Shown one piece after another: positions 48,299 to 61,119 of a stretch of 64,000 bases of DNA (position 1 is its first letter; the number at the start of each line of letters is the position of its first letter). The notes below the pieces were generated by a model. It did no database searches. It was given only the letters and a program-made list of their open reading frames with translations, and had not been told where the DNA came from. Position numbers and translations under genes: made by a program. Source of the stretch: Marasmius tenuissimus (taxonomy: Eukaryota > Basidiomycota > Agaricomycetes > Agaricales > Marasmiaceae). The stretch is taken from assembly GCA_029532415.1 (NCBI GenBank), contig JAQOTA010000064.1, forward strand, positions 372,001-436,000, read 5' to 3'.

Positions 48299-51200
48299 AC
48301 TGTGCGCTTCTTAGCCTCGTTGCCTATGCGTGGTCCTGCTTGATAGCGCCCATGAACCTTGATTCACGAATCAGATACTTCTTTTGAAAGATCATTGGTC
48401 GGACTGGCGAATGAGAGATTGATCAATCGCTGATTTATGCTACAAGGACCGCCCGGCAAGAATTAGCTTACCTTATCCCCGCGCAATACACATACCGGAG
48501 AGGTTCTGAACAGTAGACACAAATGTGAGAGTTCCCTCTGTTGTTTTCCTGTCGCGCGGCGAACACGATGAACGAAACCATCAGTCTGTCAATCGAAGGT
48601 TTGACGAGTCAGAACACATGCCTTTGACCCTCGTACCTATGTTCCGGTCAGCCGCCCGTTCCTTAATCAGGCCCTAATAGAAGCGTGATATGTAGTGGAA
48701 GGATTCAATGCATGCAAAGTGATTATTGCGCATTAAGTCCCGTGAACGAGCGCTCATTCAATGTTCTGTGTCGGTTGAGTTCTCGAGCGAAGACTCAGAC
48801 ATTACACTGAAAGAGTGAGAAGTCGAATACCACGACGGGCAACTGACTACTCACAATGAACGTGATATCAAAGCAGCATTGCTGCTCAAGGAATCGATCA
48901 GAACGGAAGTATGCGGGGTAAACCTTTTTATATTCTGATCATAGCTCTCGGGCGCATTACGATGATTGTTGATGCTCCACTGTTCAACAGCATCGCCGAT
49001 ATCACCATCCCGATACGCGTTTTATGAGCATCCGTTCGAAGCACGAATTATGGTAGATAAACAGGGCACTAGCATTGTAATCGAGAAATAAACAAACCAA
49101 CTTAGCCCTCTACTAGGTTACGAGACGAAGTATTAGTTGCTGAGATTCGGTTTGGCAAGAAACACTGGGAATTGGGAGGAAGTTCCGAGAGAAAGTCCCA
49201 TTTCCACTGAAATATCAGCACCGCTGAAATAAACGTGACTTTACACGCGTAAAGAGACTCACGAAATGGCCCATCAAGGGAGACGCCATTTCATTTCAAG
49301 AAAAGTCAACGGCCACAAAAGATGTTGCTAATCGACCAACGGGGACATCCCGAAGCTGAACACACCTCAATCGTGACGCTATTCTGGGTAGTATCCGAAC
49401 TAGATTGAGGATATATATAAACTCACAGCGGCTTAACCATCTGACCGTCGAACACCAATGAAACTTCTCTGCCCCACAGCACTTTTCCTTGTATGAGATA
49501 GCCCAGAGCAAACTGTGATCATCAACCCATCGAAGAGAAGGCGACGAATAGATGTAGTCAGGATCTATTATACATTTCCTAATTTTTGGTCCATTGTCGG
49601 TCGCGTTCTGTAGCTATCAAGCTCATTAACCGGGCACCCATATCCAACGCACTAGTACGCCTCGCCAACACCCTCAGCATAACACGACAGGGAATCAAGT
49701 CTACCACAAGCAGGGGATAGAGAGATCAATCACTTCGAAAATATGAATTCAAGGTACAAACGCTCGCGACTTTTGTGTAGCCAGGACACCGGCTACCACC
49801 GTCTGTACCGAGTTTCGACTTTTGAGCTGTCACAGAGGTACTACACGCCAAGATTGGACCAGGACAAAAAGTGAGTGGGATGAATCATCAGACATTGTTA
49901 CTGGTCACATAGCCTAAGATCAGTATACATCCGGAACCGTTGAATGGGAGATAAAGTAAGTACCTAATTTCGAGAGTGGCGATGGACGAGGTTCTTGTGG
50001 AGCTATCTCAGGCTCAGGGCAACTTCAGACGAGCCGTCGCCAAAGCCACGTGCACCCTTTGACTATTTTCCCAATGGCCCACTTGTTTCAATTCACCACT
50101 CGCTAAAGATCTCAGTTATTTCACATACAGATGGTTCGACCTAGCGCTTGTAGTTTGGCCGAAGGGCTACTTGACATTCTTGTTGTTGATTGCAGACCCG
50201 TACTCGTAAATCAAGATGAAAGATGAGTGTCAGCTAGGAAATCTGCTTTGTAGGTTTTTTGGTCCTTAGCGCGTTCTCAGTATCAAATACACGCTGACTT
50301 CGTGTACTAACATCAGTATCTCTTGAAACACCGGCAAACTTGAATTTTGAAAAGAGGGTCCGATCACAAGAAAAACGCACTGAGGCATCTAGAGCAACCT
50401 ACGCCTCCAGATAACAGCCATACTTGGAGTATGCTGAAGCCGTGCTCGCGACTAGTTGGTAGATAAACACCGTGTATCTGGAGTAAATCGCCGATTGGGG
50501 GTTCTTGAAGATTGACAAGGCCACAATATCGAACGGGCTTGGGCTTCTCGGTAGTTGTTGGCTATGACGAGAGGGGGTGTCGAGCATTGACCTGGCAATG
50601 AAGCATATAAGGACGACCTCTTGAAAGAGAGTAAGAGAACACGCACCTTCATTCCATTCCCAATCATAATGTCTCCGTTGAGCGTTCTCTTTTTCATGAG
50701 GCGGTACGTCCAGTTTGCGGGGTCGAGTGACAGCCGGCAAAGTAGCAGGTAAGCCCGAGCGATTGAAAGCGATCTGAGAAACATACCTCAGTCCATCGGT
50801 AAGCACCGGATTGCCCGAGTTTATACGTTGATCTTCGAGCCTGGTTCTCTTCGTCAAACAGGTGTGTTTGACAGTCTTTGATAGACATAATCATGTATAT
50901 GAGCCATATGGCAGCGTGAGGTGAGACCCAGCGACGGAACCAACAAAGATCCACATGGTGGTTGAGTGTGAGATGTGTATCTGTTTCACTCGCGACAGGA
51001 ACGTAACCGAGTGGAAAGAACGGACTGGGAGCTCTTGAGTAATGAGGAGGGAACGATTTCATACACTATAGGTGTGAGAGGCTTCGAGGAGTAACCTAGC
51101 GACGGAGCGTATTAGAGCAAGACGATGAGAAAGCCAAAGGACACGCACAACTCTCCTATTGCCGACTAGACTGTTTCAATGGTACATTGTATCCTCTGAT

Positions 51201-51739
51201 AAACGGCTTGCAATCAAGCGTGATTGATATTTTGGATGCGTAATGCGCATCCTGTAGGCTGTACAGGCAAAGCTCAGATTGATGAGCAACCAAACAAGAT
51301 TGGGGAGATCAGCATGCCTGAGAGAGTGGAAAGCAGTCAGTGTTTCTTCTGACCAAACAAAATAGAGAGTATGGATCCGAAGGACTTGAGAACGATCATG
51401 ATGGTGGAAGACAGGGATGACGGACTCGTACTGGAGAGCAACGAGGATAGGGGCGGCCAATCCGGCAATGGTGAAGCCCTATAGCGGTATGGGCCAGGCG
51501 CGTTTTGTGCTGCATCCGTGTTATCTCCACTTCACCAACAGGGACACGGGTGGTCAGTGCTGCGAAGAACCAACACCGAACAAAAGTACCTAGAGCCTGG
51601 TTAAGGAATGATGCGATACCCCCTCATAGACGACTATCTCAACGGATTGAGTATCTGGACACCAGAAACGACGACGAGGCTTTTGATTGATCTTGATCAG
51701 TATTCTAGCGACGCAAAAATGAGATTGAAAACACGTACC
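48299..51739. other. PF4 upstream block, then unassigned sequence
   Basis: 48300 to about 49520 matches the upstream flanks of the other PF genes, including GCGCGGCGAACAC at about 48555 and an uninterrupted element C target (AACTTCTC at 49462-49469, followed by TGCCCCACAGC). From 49520 to 51739 no gene is supported. Minus-strand remnants near 50500-50650 resemble 8150-8250. Confidence 0.35.
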
Positions 51740-53572
51740 TCGACCCTCGCTCGTGCTTCCCGAATCTCCTTGGTGTTTCGTATGAATCTCCGGTGGAGCC
51801 ACTTGAGCCAATTCCTCTGTCTCGAATCTTTTCCTCAAGGCAAATGCTACTCAGGCACTCTCCACTGCGAATCCTACTCAAGAAAGATTGTTGAAAAACA
51901 CCCAAAAAACTAGCGGTTGAGCAGCTCCGGAGGTGGATGAAAAGTATTCGGCGCACGTCAAGTTGTCGAAGATGGAATGTGGCTTTGCGACCGCGGTTGA
52001 GCGAGGTGGGACTATCGAGGACATCTTCGCCACTGGTTAATGTATTAAACGTAACATTCTCATTCTTGGGGCTCTCACTTCAACGGGACGCCACCAACTG
52101 TCGCTCGCCGATATCCGATGTTGAGCATCAGATTGAGCCATAACTCAAGCCGTTGCGAAGGTTAAGAAACCCGTGATTGGCGAGCAATTCTTTTTTAACC
52201 TCAATATTTGTACCCGTGCCATACACAAAAACCTTCAGTTTTTTTTATCTGACCGACTGTAGGGATCCCAAAGATACGGTTCAGACGATCAGCGTTCTGG
52301 GCTCCACTTTATACAACGTCTATGGTCATCGTCAGGCCTTACCGGCAGAAACAAGTGACTTACACCACACGTCCTCTGAAATCATCGTGAAAAGTCATCC
52401 TGATGAGGCGGAATATAATCATTTACACCTAAAGTACGCCTGCTGCTTGGCGACTTTGCTCATAGATTTGAGGCAGAGCGTCATGGTTATTTAATTGACT
52501 ACGTATTACCTGAGAGATTAACTTTTCAGCCAGTGAATGCAGCTCGGACTCATCATTGCTCGTCAGAGAGTGACCTCGAGACTTAAAGTCTGTTGGCGTC
52601 GAGGATTAAGCTACCGGTCATGTAGATTGGCCCGTTGGTTTGCGGATCATTGTTCTCCTCCTGAACGCCAAGTCGACGACTTGAAACGGCAAGTGTTCAC
52701 ATAATAAACTACTTCAGAGTCCTAAAAGAGAATAACCGTTTGTAACCCCCTCGCCGCTATTAGAAATCCGACCAAGGAGAGCAAGATCATATCGAAACTC
52801 GACACATCTCTCACTCTGTTCGCAGTCTCCTAACCCCTGACTGTAGATAGTACCTATGATTCTCGGAAATCATTCTGTTGCCTTCAGAGCGCGTACCTCC
52901 GAGTTATTTGAGTACTCTTTGGCCCACACTCGCCATTTCGGTCGGTTTATAGCTACGAGAAGGATCAAGACCAGGGGACGGGTCGCTCGAATGCTGAAAG
53001 TAAGTCGCCCGATTATTAATCCCTTGGGTGTAGGTTCCTCTTATCGCTTCCCCCGTGAGATATTAGTGTTGCTCAATTGTACTTAGCAGGTTCCCCAATT
53101 TATTGATTCCTTTTCTAGCTCACGGCGGTTTATTTGATTGTTTTGATGTCTCCGGGGATTCAAAGATTGCTATTCTAATCATTTGTTATCACGAAAATCG
53201 GGATATTACCCCGCTACTTCACGGTTAGTAACTCTGGACACTCTCGGTGGAGGGTGTTCGCCTTGACCTCTGTCTTTCTCCCCGATCTGGTCAGACTTTC
53301 TCGTCTTGATGCGTGAACTTGAGCTAAGGCTCTTCCAATACGGTCACTTTAAATTTGTCGGGTCGAAATCGATATAAAAGTATCAGTCGTATAAATTCTG
53401 TCAGGGTTCGTCAACGCAGAACAGGAATTACAGAGGAAATCATCGGGCTATAATCCATGAGCTAGATGCATGTCGTGTTTCAGATGAAAAAGGGAAACAG
53501 AGGGAGTCGCAACGTAACAAGCAATATAGACAAGATTTCGGACCCGGGAGAATGAAAGCTACTATAGACAAT

Positions 53573-56500
53573 TTACAAATCTTCATCTACAAGGAAATCC
53601 CATCGATCTGTGCCGGTTGGGCTCACGGAAGCCATTGTTTTGTACCGATCCCGCTGTGAGGCCGCATTGGCTGCAAAACGGCTATTCGGTCAGAATCAAG
53701 CAAGGATGAAATTCAAACGTGTACTTGTACCGGTGTTATCCGTTTCAAACTCAAGGAATTGGGCCAAATACGTGGCAGTTGAACTCTCCTTTTCCTCCAA
53801 ATGTAACCGTGTTGTCCCTTCGCAATCGCGGGTTGCATCGACTACTGAGAATGTTGACGGTGATGGGCCTGCATTGTCCGGCTCATTCTCTATTCCTGAT
53901 TCAGTAGACCAATATGCGCCATCTGGGTCGTCCAGCTCCTCCATTTCTCCGTTGTGAGGGACACCTAACACAAGTATTGAGACGAGCTCTGAGCTCGAGA
54001 TGACTGGTACGCACTGAATCTTAACTCCGAATAGCCATGGTCTTGAACGTGTTGCCTTGCGCCAACCCCGGGAGTCTTTTCTCCGAGTGACCCCATTGTC
54101 TTCCATTCAGACTCTCGACATGAACGTTGGGTTTGTGCGTTGAACCCAGCAATCGCTTCTCTCGGTGTCTGAGAACTGGTCGAGAAGTTCAATAGAGTCT
54201 ATTTGAAATAGGGAACGATATTTACCGTGTCGGTCGTGTAGAGATATCACCACGAGAGTCAACCGTTTCTCTGGTGGTTTCCTGCTCGGATGATTTGGGT
54301 TGCTTATATGCCAAGTTGGACACGGAGGTCAGAGAGCTGAGAAAGGTTGGTGAGATAATGGGTGTGAGTGTGTGGAAGTGAAGCTAACCGTCCAGACGGG
54401 GTAAGTCTCTGAGTAGCATTAGCATCCTTTGATGTATTTGATTGACATCTGGTTTCCTGCACTGTGGAATGTTGTCCTCTGATGCGGCGTGTCTCTTCCA
54501 CAGAGTTTTGCACGGTGGTTTCATGACGAGTATCTAAAACTCGAGTTCAAACATTGACCAGGGTACACATGTGAAAAGTATAGAGCACACGTACCTTGTT
54601 CTCCCGTGCAGGCCAACGCATGTTCCACAGGTAGATCCACAAATAAGGAGGTTGACGGGTATGCTGGCTGAGAAATTGAAGAGCAAGATTCATCCAGCTC
54701 CTCCGAGTCCCCATGCTGATTCGAGTTTTCCAAGTCTTCGTCGCTGTCTGTGTCCTCTAGCTCTATGATCGTTCGAGCATGGGGATCACCTGAACCAAAA
54801 ACTAAACTATATTCAACAAGTCACAGAGAGGGGACAGCACGTACCCCATATCAACTCGGGATACCCGTGATCTTGAGCATATTGCTTCCCATCAACCTCA
54901 TAATGTTTCTTGCGCAAGTGATTTTCGACCAATTCATATTCATCAGGATCCCAAAATGTTCCAGCACATGTCTCAACCTCCAGCTCAGGTATTCCGTGTT
55001 GTTCCCAATCCTTCTCTGAGATCACGGTCTTTCCTTTTGGATCCCATGACCAGTAGAATAGCGGGTCAGGGAGGGGATGAGGGATATAGTACATTCCGTC
55101 AATGTACTTGACGTGTAGGAGGGGAACAAAGAGGTACGCGGGTGCGGGACAGGGTTTGATACCACGTAAAAAATTGCCAGCGATGGAAAATCCGACTTCA
55201 TCAATGAGATCTGGAGAATGGTTTCAGAGGAACGTGAATATCCCAATGAGGACGAAGATTTGTGGGGCACGTACATGTTGACAAGTTGCTATCCTTATCG
55301 GACTGGCAAAGATATGCGGCGCGGAGTCGACTTTGGTCCTCCAATGGAAGGCGCAACGAGAAGTATAGGTTGAGTCGGGTGTTGTGGGTATCATGGAATT
55401 GAAAGTCAACGCGTGAAGGGACTAGTTGGGTTAGAAGTGGAGGGGATGAATAGAACACATGCCCACCTTTTTCGGAATAACCGACGTCGATGTTATGGCT
55501 CCGATTCTCGAAACACCACTCGGGACGTGGACTGGAAGGGAAGTGGGCAAGAATTTCACGTTCCCAGTGGTTGACGACAGCTCCGAATGTCAACCGGCCG
55601 TATTGCGCATAATCTGACAGGTCTAGTCGCGTTCTTCTCCTCAATGACGCAATCAGGTACACAAAGTCACCGAAAGCATTCTCGAAGTAGGTGGTGATCA
55701 ACTCGGCATCAAGTTGGGGAAGAGGCCCTTCAGGAAGTGGGGTGGGTGCGTAGGAGGAGAAGTAGTCTTCATCTAGTTGATCGATGGAGGTGGAGGCATC
55801 GTAGTGCCAAGTCCGTGTTTTAAGATTGAATGTCCAATCGGCCCACCATGACGAAACCTGTTGTGCTATTTTTAGCTCGCCAAAACTCGGAATAGCCAAC
55901 CCACCGGAATCCTTAGTGATTTGTCGGCACGGAGCGTGGATATTGCGACTTCCTGAAGGCACTTTTAGAGATGTTTGGACACAGGTCAAAATACTTACAC
56001 TGGTATAGAAAAGGTAGTCAAACACAAGGCGCTGTGTGTGGATATATCGATATGCAAACTCGTCTCCATTCACTAATTCTGGGAACCTCGAGATGTGAGC
56101 CCAAAGTACTAGCCCAGTTACAAGAGCCTTTGCACCTTCATGCAAGATGAAAGTCGGCATCTCTGCCGTCATCAATCCCAACATCTGAACAACTTGCCGT
56201 GTCCTAGGCTTGCCTTTTGAGGTGACAAACCCACCTGAACCAACTTGGGTCTTACCTGTGAGCAGAAAGGGCCTTATAGAGCTCTTCCCACAGCTAAAGA
56301 ACTGAATGTCATTCCAATGTTCAATAGCTAGTCAAGATTCTACTCACCAGACGTGTAGTTTCCCTATCCCTCTTTTCTTTTGGCTCGAAAGTCATCACTG
56401 TAACCATGTAATTGTGTGGATATAGTGTGGCGGTGTGAAACCTCTTCACCACTGCGATTCTTGTTTCTCCACTGTCCCGAAATGACACGCTGTCTGTCAG

Positions 56501-56787
56501 AGGTTCCCTCTCCCTGATCACAACCTCCGTCTCCTGCGACCAAGTTTGCTTTCCAACTAGAACATCACCCTCAAAAACCTCCCTATACCGTTTTTGTCTA
56601 GGCTGAAAAATGCACGTTTTGAGTCAATTCATCCATTAAAGGGTTCGGGACGTACCATGACTCGATTCTCCTCTTCCTCTTGGTAGGTCGCATCGTAGTG
56701 GTGGTGGACATCCCCTTCGACATTTTGGAAGCTACTCCCGGGACCAATTTTCGTATTTGAGGCACCTGCAAAGAAGCTGGAAGCCAT
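53573..56787 (-). CDS. PF5: paralogue 5, complete 843-residue model
   Basis: Exons in transcript order: 56787-56656, 56602-56348, 56293-56256, 56203-55999, 55952-55905, 55857-55467, 55421-55275, 55210-54845, 54789-54595, 54539-54389, 54336-54226, 54175-54015, 53964-53731, 53670-53573. They total 2532 nt and phases agree at every junction. Parts: N-terminal motif (SFFAGASNTKIG, FQNVEGDVHHHY); RYREVFEGDVL; RFHTATLYPHNYMV; LHEGAKALVTG; AISTLRADKSLRIP; DWTFNLKTRTWHYDAS; FGDFVYLIAS; RLRAAYLCQSDKDS; FYWSWDPKGK; QYAQDHGYPELIW; acidic segment; module a; then a second HVQDHGYSELRF block and a second acidic block (EMEELDD), ending WDFLVDEDL. The repeat of late-body blocks suggests fusion with the 3' part of another family member. 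Function unknown; cytosolic or nuclear by absence of signals. Confidence 0.82.
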
Positions 56788-56843
56788 TGTTGAGTGATGG
56801 AGGCTAAGGGGGAAAGGGACTGAGAAGCAAGGCCACGACGTCG

Positions 56844-56855
56844 CACATATATGTG
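56844..56855 (-). promoter_or_regulatory. TATA-like palindrome upstream of PF5
   Basis: CACATATATGTG, 57 bp upstream of the ATG. About 40 bp further out, near 56900, roughly 200 bp present upstream of PF3 (38215-38413) are missing, so PF5 keeps the core but loses the next upstream segment. Confidence 0.5.
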
Positions 56856-58390
56856 ACCGTCCGCTTCTCAGCCTCGTTGCCTACACGTAAACTCTTATGT
56901 TGTGTGAATCATTGGGATCAATCGAGCGTTTGATAGATCAGAACACATGTCTTTGACTCTCACCCACGCATTCCGGTCGACTGATGCACCGATTCCCGAG
57001 TGAACGCTCTCAATGGGCGCGTGGAATGATAATCAAAGCTCTATTCCCACTGAAACCAGGCCTACCTATCCAGTGTCCTGTGTTGATTTGAGATCCAGGC
57101 GACAATTCAGGCCGTGTACCGAGACTGAAACGTGAGTTACGTTTCTGCCTGGTCACTATGAGAGTACTCGTTTATCACGACGGGGGAACTGATTGCTCAC
57201 AGGGAAAATTGGATTGAAGCAGAATCACCCAAAGATCGATCGGTCAGAATGGAGCCATGCAAAGTAAACCTTGTTCCCAAATGTAACATTGCGATGATCG
57301 CTAACAGTTCGACATCCAACAAGCCATTATAGCATGCGGGATCGCCGATGATGCATTCCCGATACACGTTTTTGTGAGAACGTACTCGGCGAAGTGGCGA
57401 ACCTGGAAGTTCGGCAGAGAGTTGAAATTAGTAGCAATGTAATCAGGTAGAAAGAGACTTAGGTACACGAATGGCGATACAAAGTATCGAGTTTGGAGCT
57501 GTAGTTCATGAATCTTTGACATCGATCATCAATGCCGCAGGAGAGGCCAAGCTCGGGAGGAACTTCCAATTTCTATCCAGCGATCAACACCGGTTCTATA
57601 TAGAATGACTTTGCACAGATATGGAGACTTACAGAGTGGTGTATTGGGTGACAGAATGATTCGTCCGAAGAAAGAACATAGCCACGAGAGATAATTGGTA
57701 TAGAACTATTCGAAATATCCTGAACGTGGACAGAACACGCACTGATTGTGGCGTCGTGCTGTTAGTGCCTAAGCCAAATCGAGAAAGCAGCTGAACGTCA
57801 CGTTGTACGATTGCTCGGCCACCTGACTCTCATGGACCAATCGAGTTTCTCCACCTTAGGCAGCACTTGTGACAGGTGCCGAAACCCTATTTGGGGTGGT
57901 TCCTTGTACGTGAGAATGGGTCCTAACAGGCCTTCGCACGGACCGAATAAACCGTTGCCGTCACTCACCAGGCCTGTCGACCACCACCACCGTCGACAGG
58001 CTCGATCGGGCTCGATCCCCCCCAGCACAAACCATTCGATTCTTTTCGAACATATATCTCACGGCTCTCATAGGAAGAATTCATCCTTTTGATGACTCTC
58101 CTCGCTCCCGATGGACGATACTTCACCCCTCGAAACTCAACGCATACCGTACAATAGCTGGTCAATCTATCGTAGGCCCACAAGAGAATCGAAAAGCAGC
58201 TCACAAAGAGGTCAACAAGTTCCAAGAAGAAGTTTGGGCAATCGGAAGGTAAAATTATCCATCGACGGCTATCGTAGACGCCCGAAAGTCTCCGACGCAT
58301 GTGTGGTTCGCCGCATCCCATGCCACATGCGACCCGGAAACATTGGAACGCTCACCGAATCCGACGTCGGCGAGTATAGGATTACCAAGA

Positions 58391-58435
58391 CTTTCCTCCT
58401 TCCTTCCTTTCTTCCTTCCTTCCTTCCTTCCTTCC
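58391..58435 (+). repeat. CTTC microsatellite inside element C
   Basis: About eleven imperfect tandem copies of CTTC/CCTT. Purine/pyrimidine-asymmetric and likely variable in length. No gene function is evident. Confidence 0.9.
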
Positions 58436-60921
58436 GTGTGTTTCAACCAGCTCACTCATCAATTCCGAGGATGTAATCCCCCCCCTTCGACCGCCGCATC
58501 ACCCAGCGACTGGAGAGGTTTCAGTTTTGTTTTGCTTGACGGTTGCACGAGCTACTACCGGCATTGTGTAGTCTCGTCGTTATCATCAGAAATCGATGCG
58601 GGAAACATCTTGAGGGAACATCGGTGCGTTTGTTATTCCTCAATCAATTTCTTGAGTTCAGTTCCTCACTCAGGTCACCGACATTCATGCGCCGTTTGTC
58701 GCAGCTGACTGAATCTGATTGTGATGCTCATAACAGCACCTCAGACTCGAGAACGTCAACACTTGGAAGCAAGGTGACTGAAGCTTTGGTCTCATTGGTG
58801 CAGGTTATCACGAGCATCAGCGGCTACCACATGTCTCTACTCTACCACCACTGTTGTGAGTTGTGATGACTCGGTGTAGGCTCGAATTTCGACTTTGAAA
58901 GGACCGTGTCTCAGGGTATCACTACAGCAGTTGCCTCCCGTCAGCTATGTTCATCGTACTTTGAGCTAACTTTATTCCGTCCAGAGACAGGTTCATTCAC
59001 ATTACGCCTCCGACTCATTTTGGGTCGCTTCGGAGCCTTCAGTGCGACAATTTCATCAGCATTTTCTCCTCCACTCGGTCTTGAAACGGGCCCCCAGAGG
59101 TCGTTCATACATTCCAGGTTCTGCGCGATCTGTTCATCATAAAACTTTCTAGGGTTTGCGTTTGGATGATGTACATTCGTGTCGGTATGTAGCTGCCCTA
59201 TTGTGAGTAGTACGCAGCGTAATTAAAAATATATTAAACCAATCGTCATACTTACTGAAGCCCATATGTGAAGACAACACGTCGAGGATGCTAAAAAAGT
59301 ATGGGAGATATGTTTTGATGGCGGATAAACTGTGTCCCGAATAGTCGGAGACTTGTTCGAAAAACATACATCTCATTCTGCACCTGCGAGGGATACAGGT
59401 ATCGGTCCTCGATGTTGTGTGGGTAGTCCAGCATATGTTCCTTCACGTACGGTGATTTCCAGGAGATGGGTACCTTGGTTAAGTTTTGTAGTAATCAAAG
59501 ATGAATCGCGCCATCACCTATAACACCTTAGTTGAGGCTCCCCGCTTGAGTGGTTGTTACGACCATTTCAAAAAATCACATATAAATCCACTGTGCATCT
59601 TATCATGTTCAGGAAGTCTCTACACTGTCCCCGCGGCGGAATATGATGATGGAGTCAGTATAAAAAATAGGGAAGGTTGTCTGAGACCACCGAAACAAAC
59701 AGATATGCTAATTTCCTAGGTACAATTCACGCAGGAAAGCCCAGAAAGCAAATCAGGCTTGAACACGTAGTTAGATTGTGATTATGAATTACATTGGTTT
59801 GATATGTGAGGGTAACTTTGGAACATTCCGGTACAGTATGATGGACCAAGAAAACATATGATGGAGGCGTCGAGAAAGGGTGCTGTGTGTATTAGGAAAT
59901 GAAGATGGAAGCCACTATAAGCATAATAGTGTTACTGAGGACACGATGAATGTGGCACAAGAAGACTTGTGCGTCAAACCTACAAGTTCATGGCTCATGG
60001 GTTGCGTGTTCAATTTGAACGCCTAACTTGGACCGCTATATTCTGAGCGGTCTGCGTATTGCGCAGAGCTCCTGGTGAGCTGTAGAAAGTCGGCAAGTCT
60101 CCCTGAGCGGTCAATGGACTAGGACGACGGACCATATTGAGAAGGGGTCAAATTTTGCACTCGACTCCAAACTTAAATATTACTTGACTTGCCTGTGTTA
60201 ATTCGGCATCGAGGCTCAAGCTATCGTTCCGCAAGCAGCCATATATGTGCTAATCTCGAGGTGAGTTGGACCAATCGAGGGTACGGGGTATACGAAGGAA
60301 ATTGGGGAGAGGGAAATCGAGGAGACCGATCGTGTGGTGCACTGAACCAGAAAGAGTGGATGCCCCGAGATATATGATGTGTCAAGATATAGTAGCCGCT
60401 GGTGGCCTCGAATAAAGACGACGGTAATCGATGCAGCGTCGCATGTGTATGAAGGTCCCAGTCTCAAGCGAGCTGCGTGGCTGCTACCGTGGATTTCGAG
60501 GTGATTGCGACTAACCCTACGTGTTATGGATGTCCTATTAGCTCTCGTACTATATTGTGTCATTGAATTGTATGTACCGGTACTGCCTGTTTGAAGATCT
60601 CAAGGGAAGAATCATCGAATAAAGGTGGAGGGGGGCACGGCTCTCCGATTTTGGCGAGCGCCGAGCAGACAGAGTTACCGATGCACTACGAAAAGTGGGA
60701 ATGACTCGACGAGCTCAAATCCCTGTTTCTAGGGTATCTGAGATGATTTTGAAGATTTTGATATAACCTTGACATCAATTGGCGATATCGACAATGGTGG
60801 GGAGGTGCGACGGAGAGGTATGTGCGATTGATTCAGTTTTCGTTGTTTGTGTCCTCAAGAACGGGGGGAAGCACAACAAGGATAAACTGGTTACTCGAGA
60901 GGCGTGAAATATAAATTTGGA
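58436..60921. other. Interior of element C, no gene supported
   Basis: Short frames on both strands without motifs. A short hairpin (GACCGCT...AGCGGTC) sits near 60032-60051. The region may be captured host sequence or a decayed transposase that I cannot recognise. Confidence 0.35.
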
Positions 60922-61119
60922 AAGGACCGACTGGTTTGCGCTGGGGAGAATCGAGCCCGATCGAGCCCGTCGACGGTGGTGGTCGATAGGCCTGGTGAGT
61001 GACGGTAGCGGTTTATTCGGTCCGTGCGAAGGCCTGTTAGGACCAATTATCACGTACAAGGAACCACCCCAAATAGGGTTTCGGCACCTGTCACAAGTGC
61101 TGCCTAAGGTGAGTTTCTC

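Larger units (their letters stand above)
57852..61111. mobile_element. Element C: 3.26-kb transposon with about 190-bp inverted ends
   Basis: Long terminal inverted repeats (about 57852-58040 and 60922-61111) start CACCTTAGGCAGCACTTGTG and differ at only a few positions plus one missing CAC triplet. The 8-bp duplication AGTTTCTC flanks it (57844-57851 and 61112-61119). Uninterrupted targets exist at 39333-39340 in the other duplicated segment and, diverged, at 49462-49469. No transposase could be identified. Interior frames (for example minus 57965-58321 and plus 58543-58866) have no known motif, so it is probably non-autonomous. The superfamily is open: an 8-bp duplication with long TIRs fits several groups. 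Confidence 0.88.

Noticed and set aside
55201..56184. 327-residue uninterrupted ORF in PF5 taken as a single exon
   Set aside because: Paralogue comparison shows three introns inside it whose lengths happen to keep the frame (46 + 47 nt, and 45 nt); the spliced model is conserved in all five copies.
60020..60060. Possible tRNA or small RNA gene at the GACCGCT...AGCGGTC hairpin
   Set aside because: Only a single short stem; no cloverleaf and no A/B box promoter pattern.
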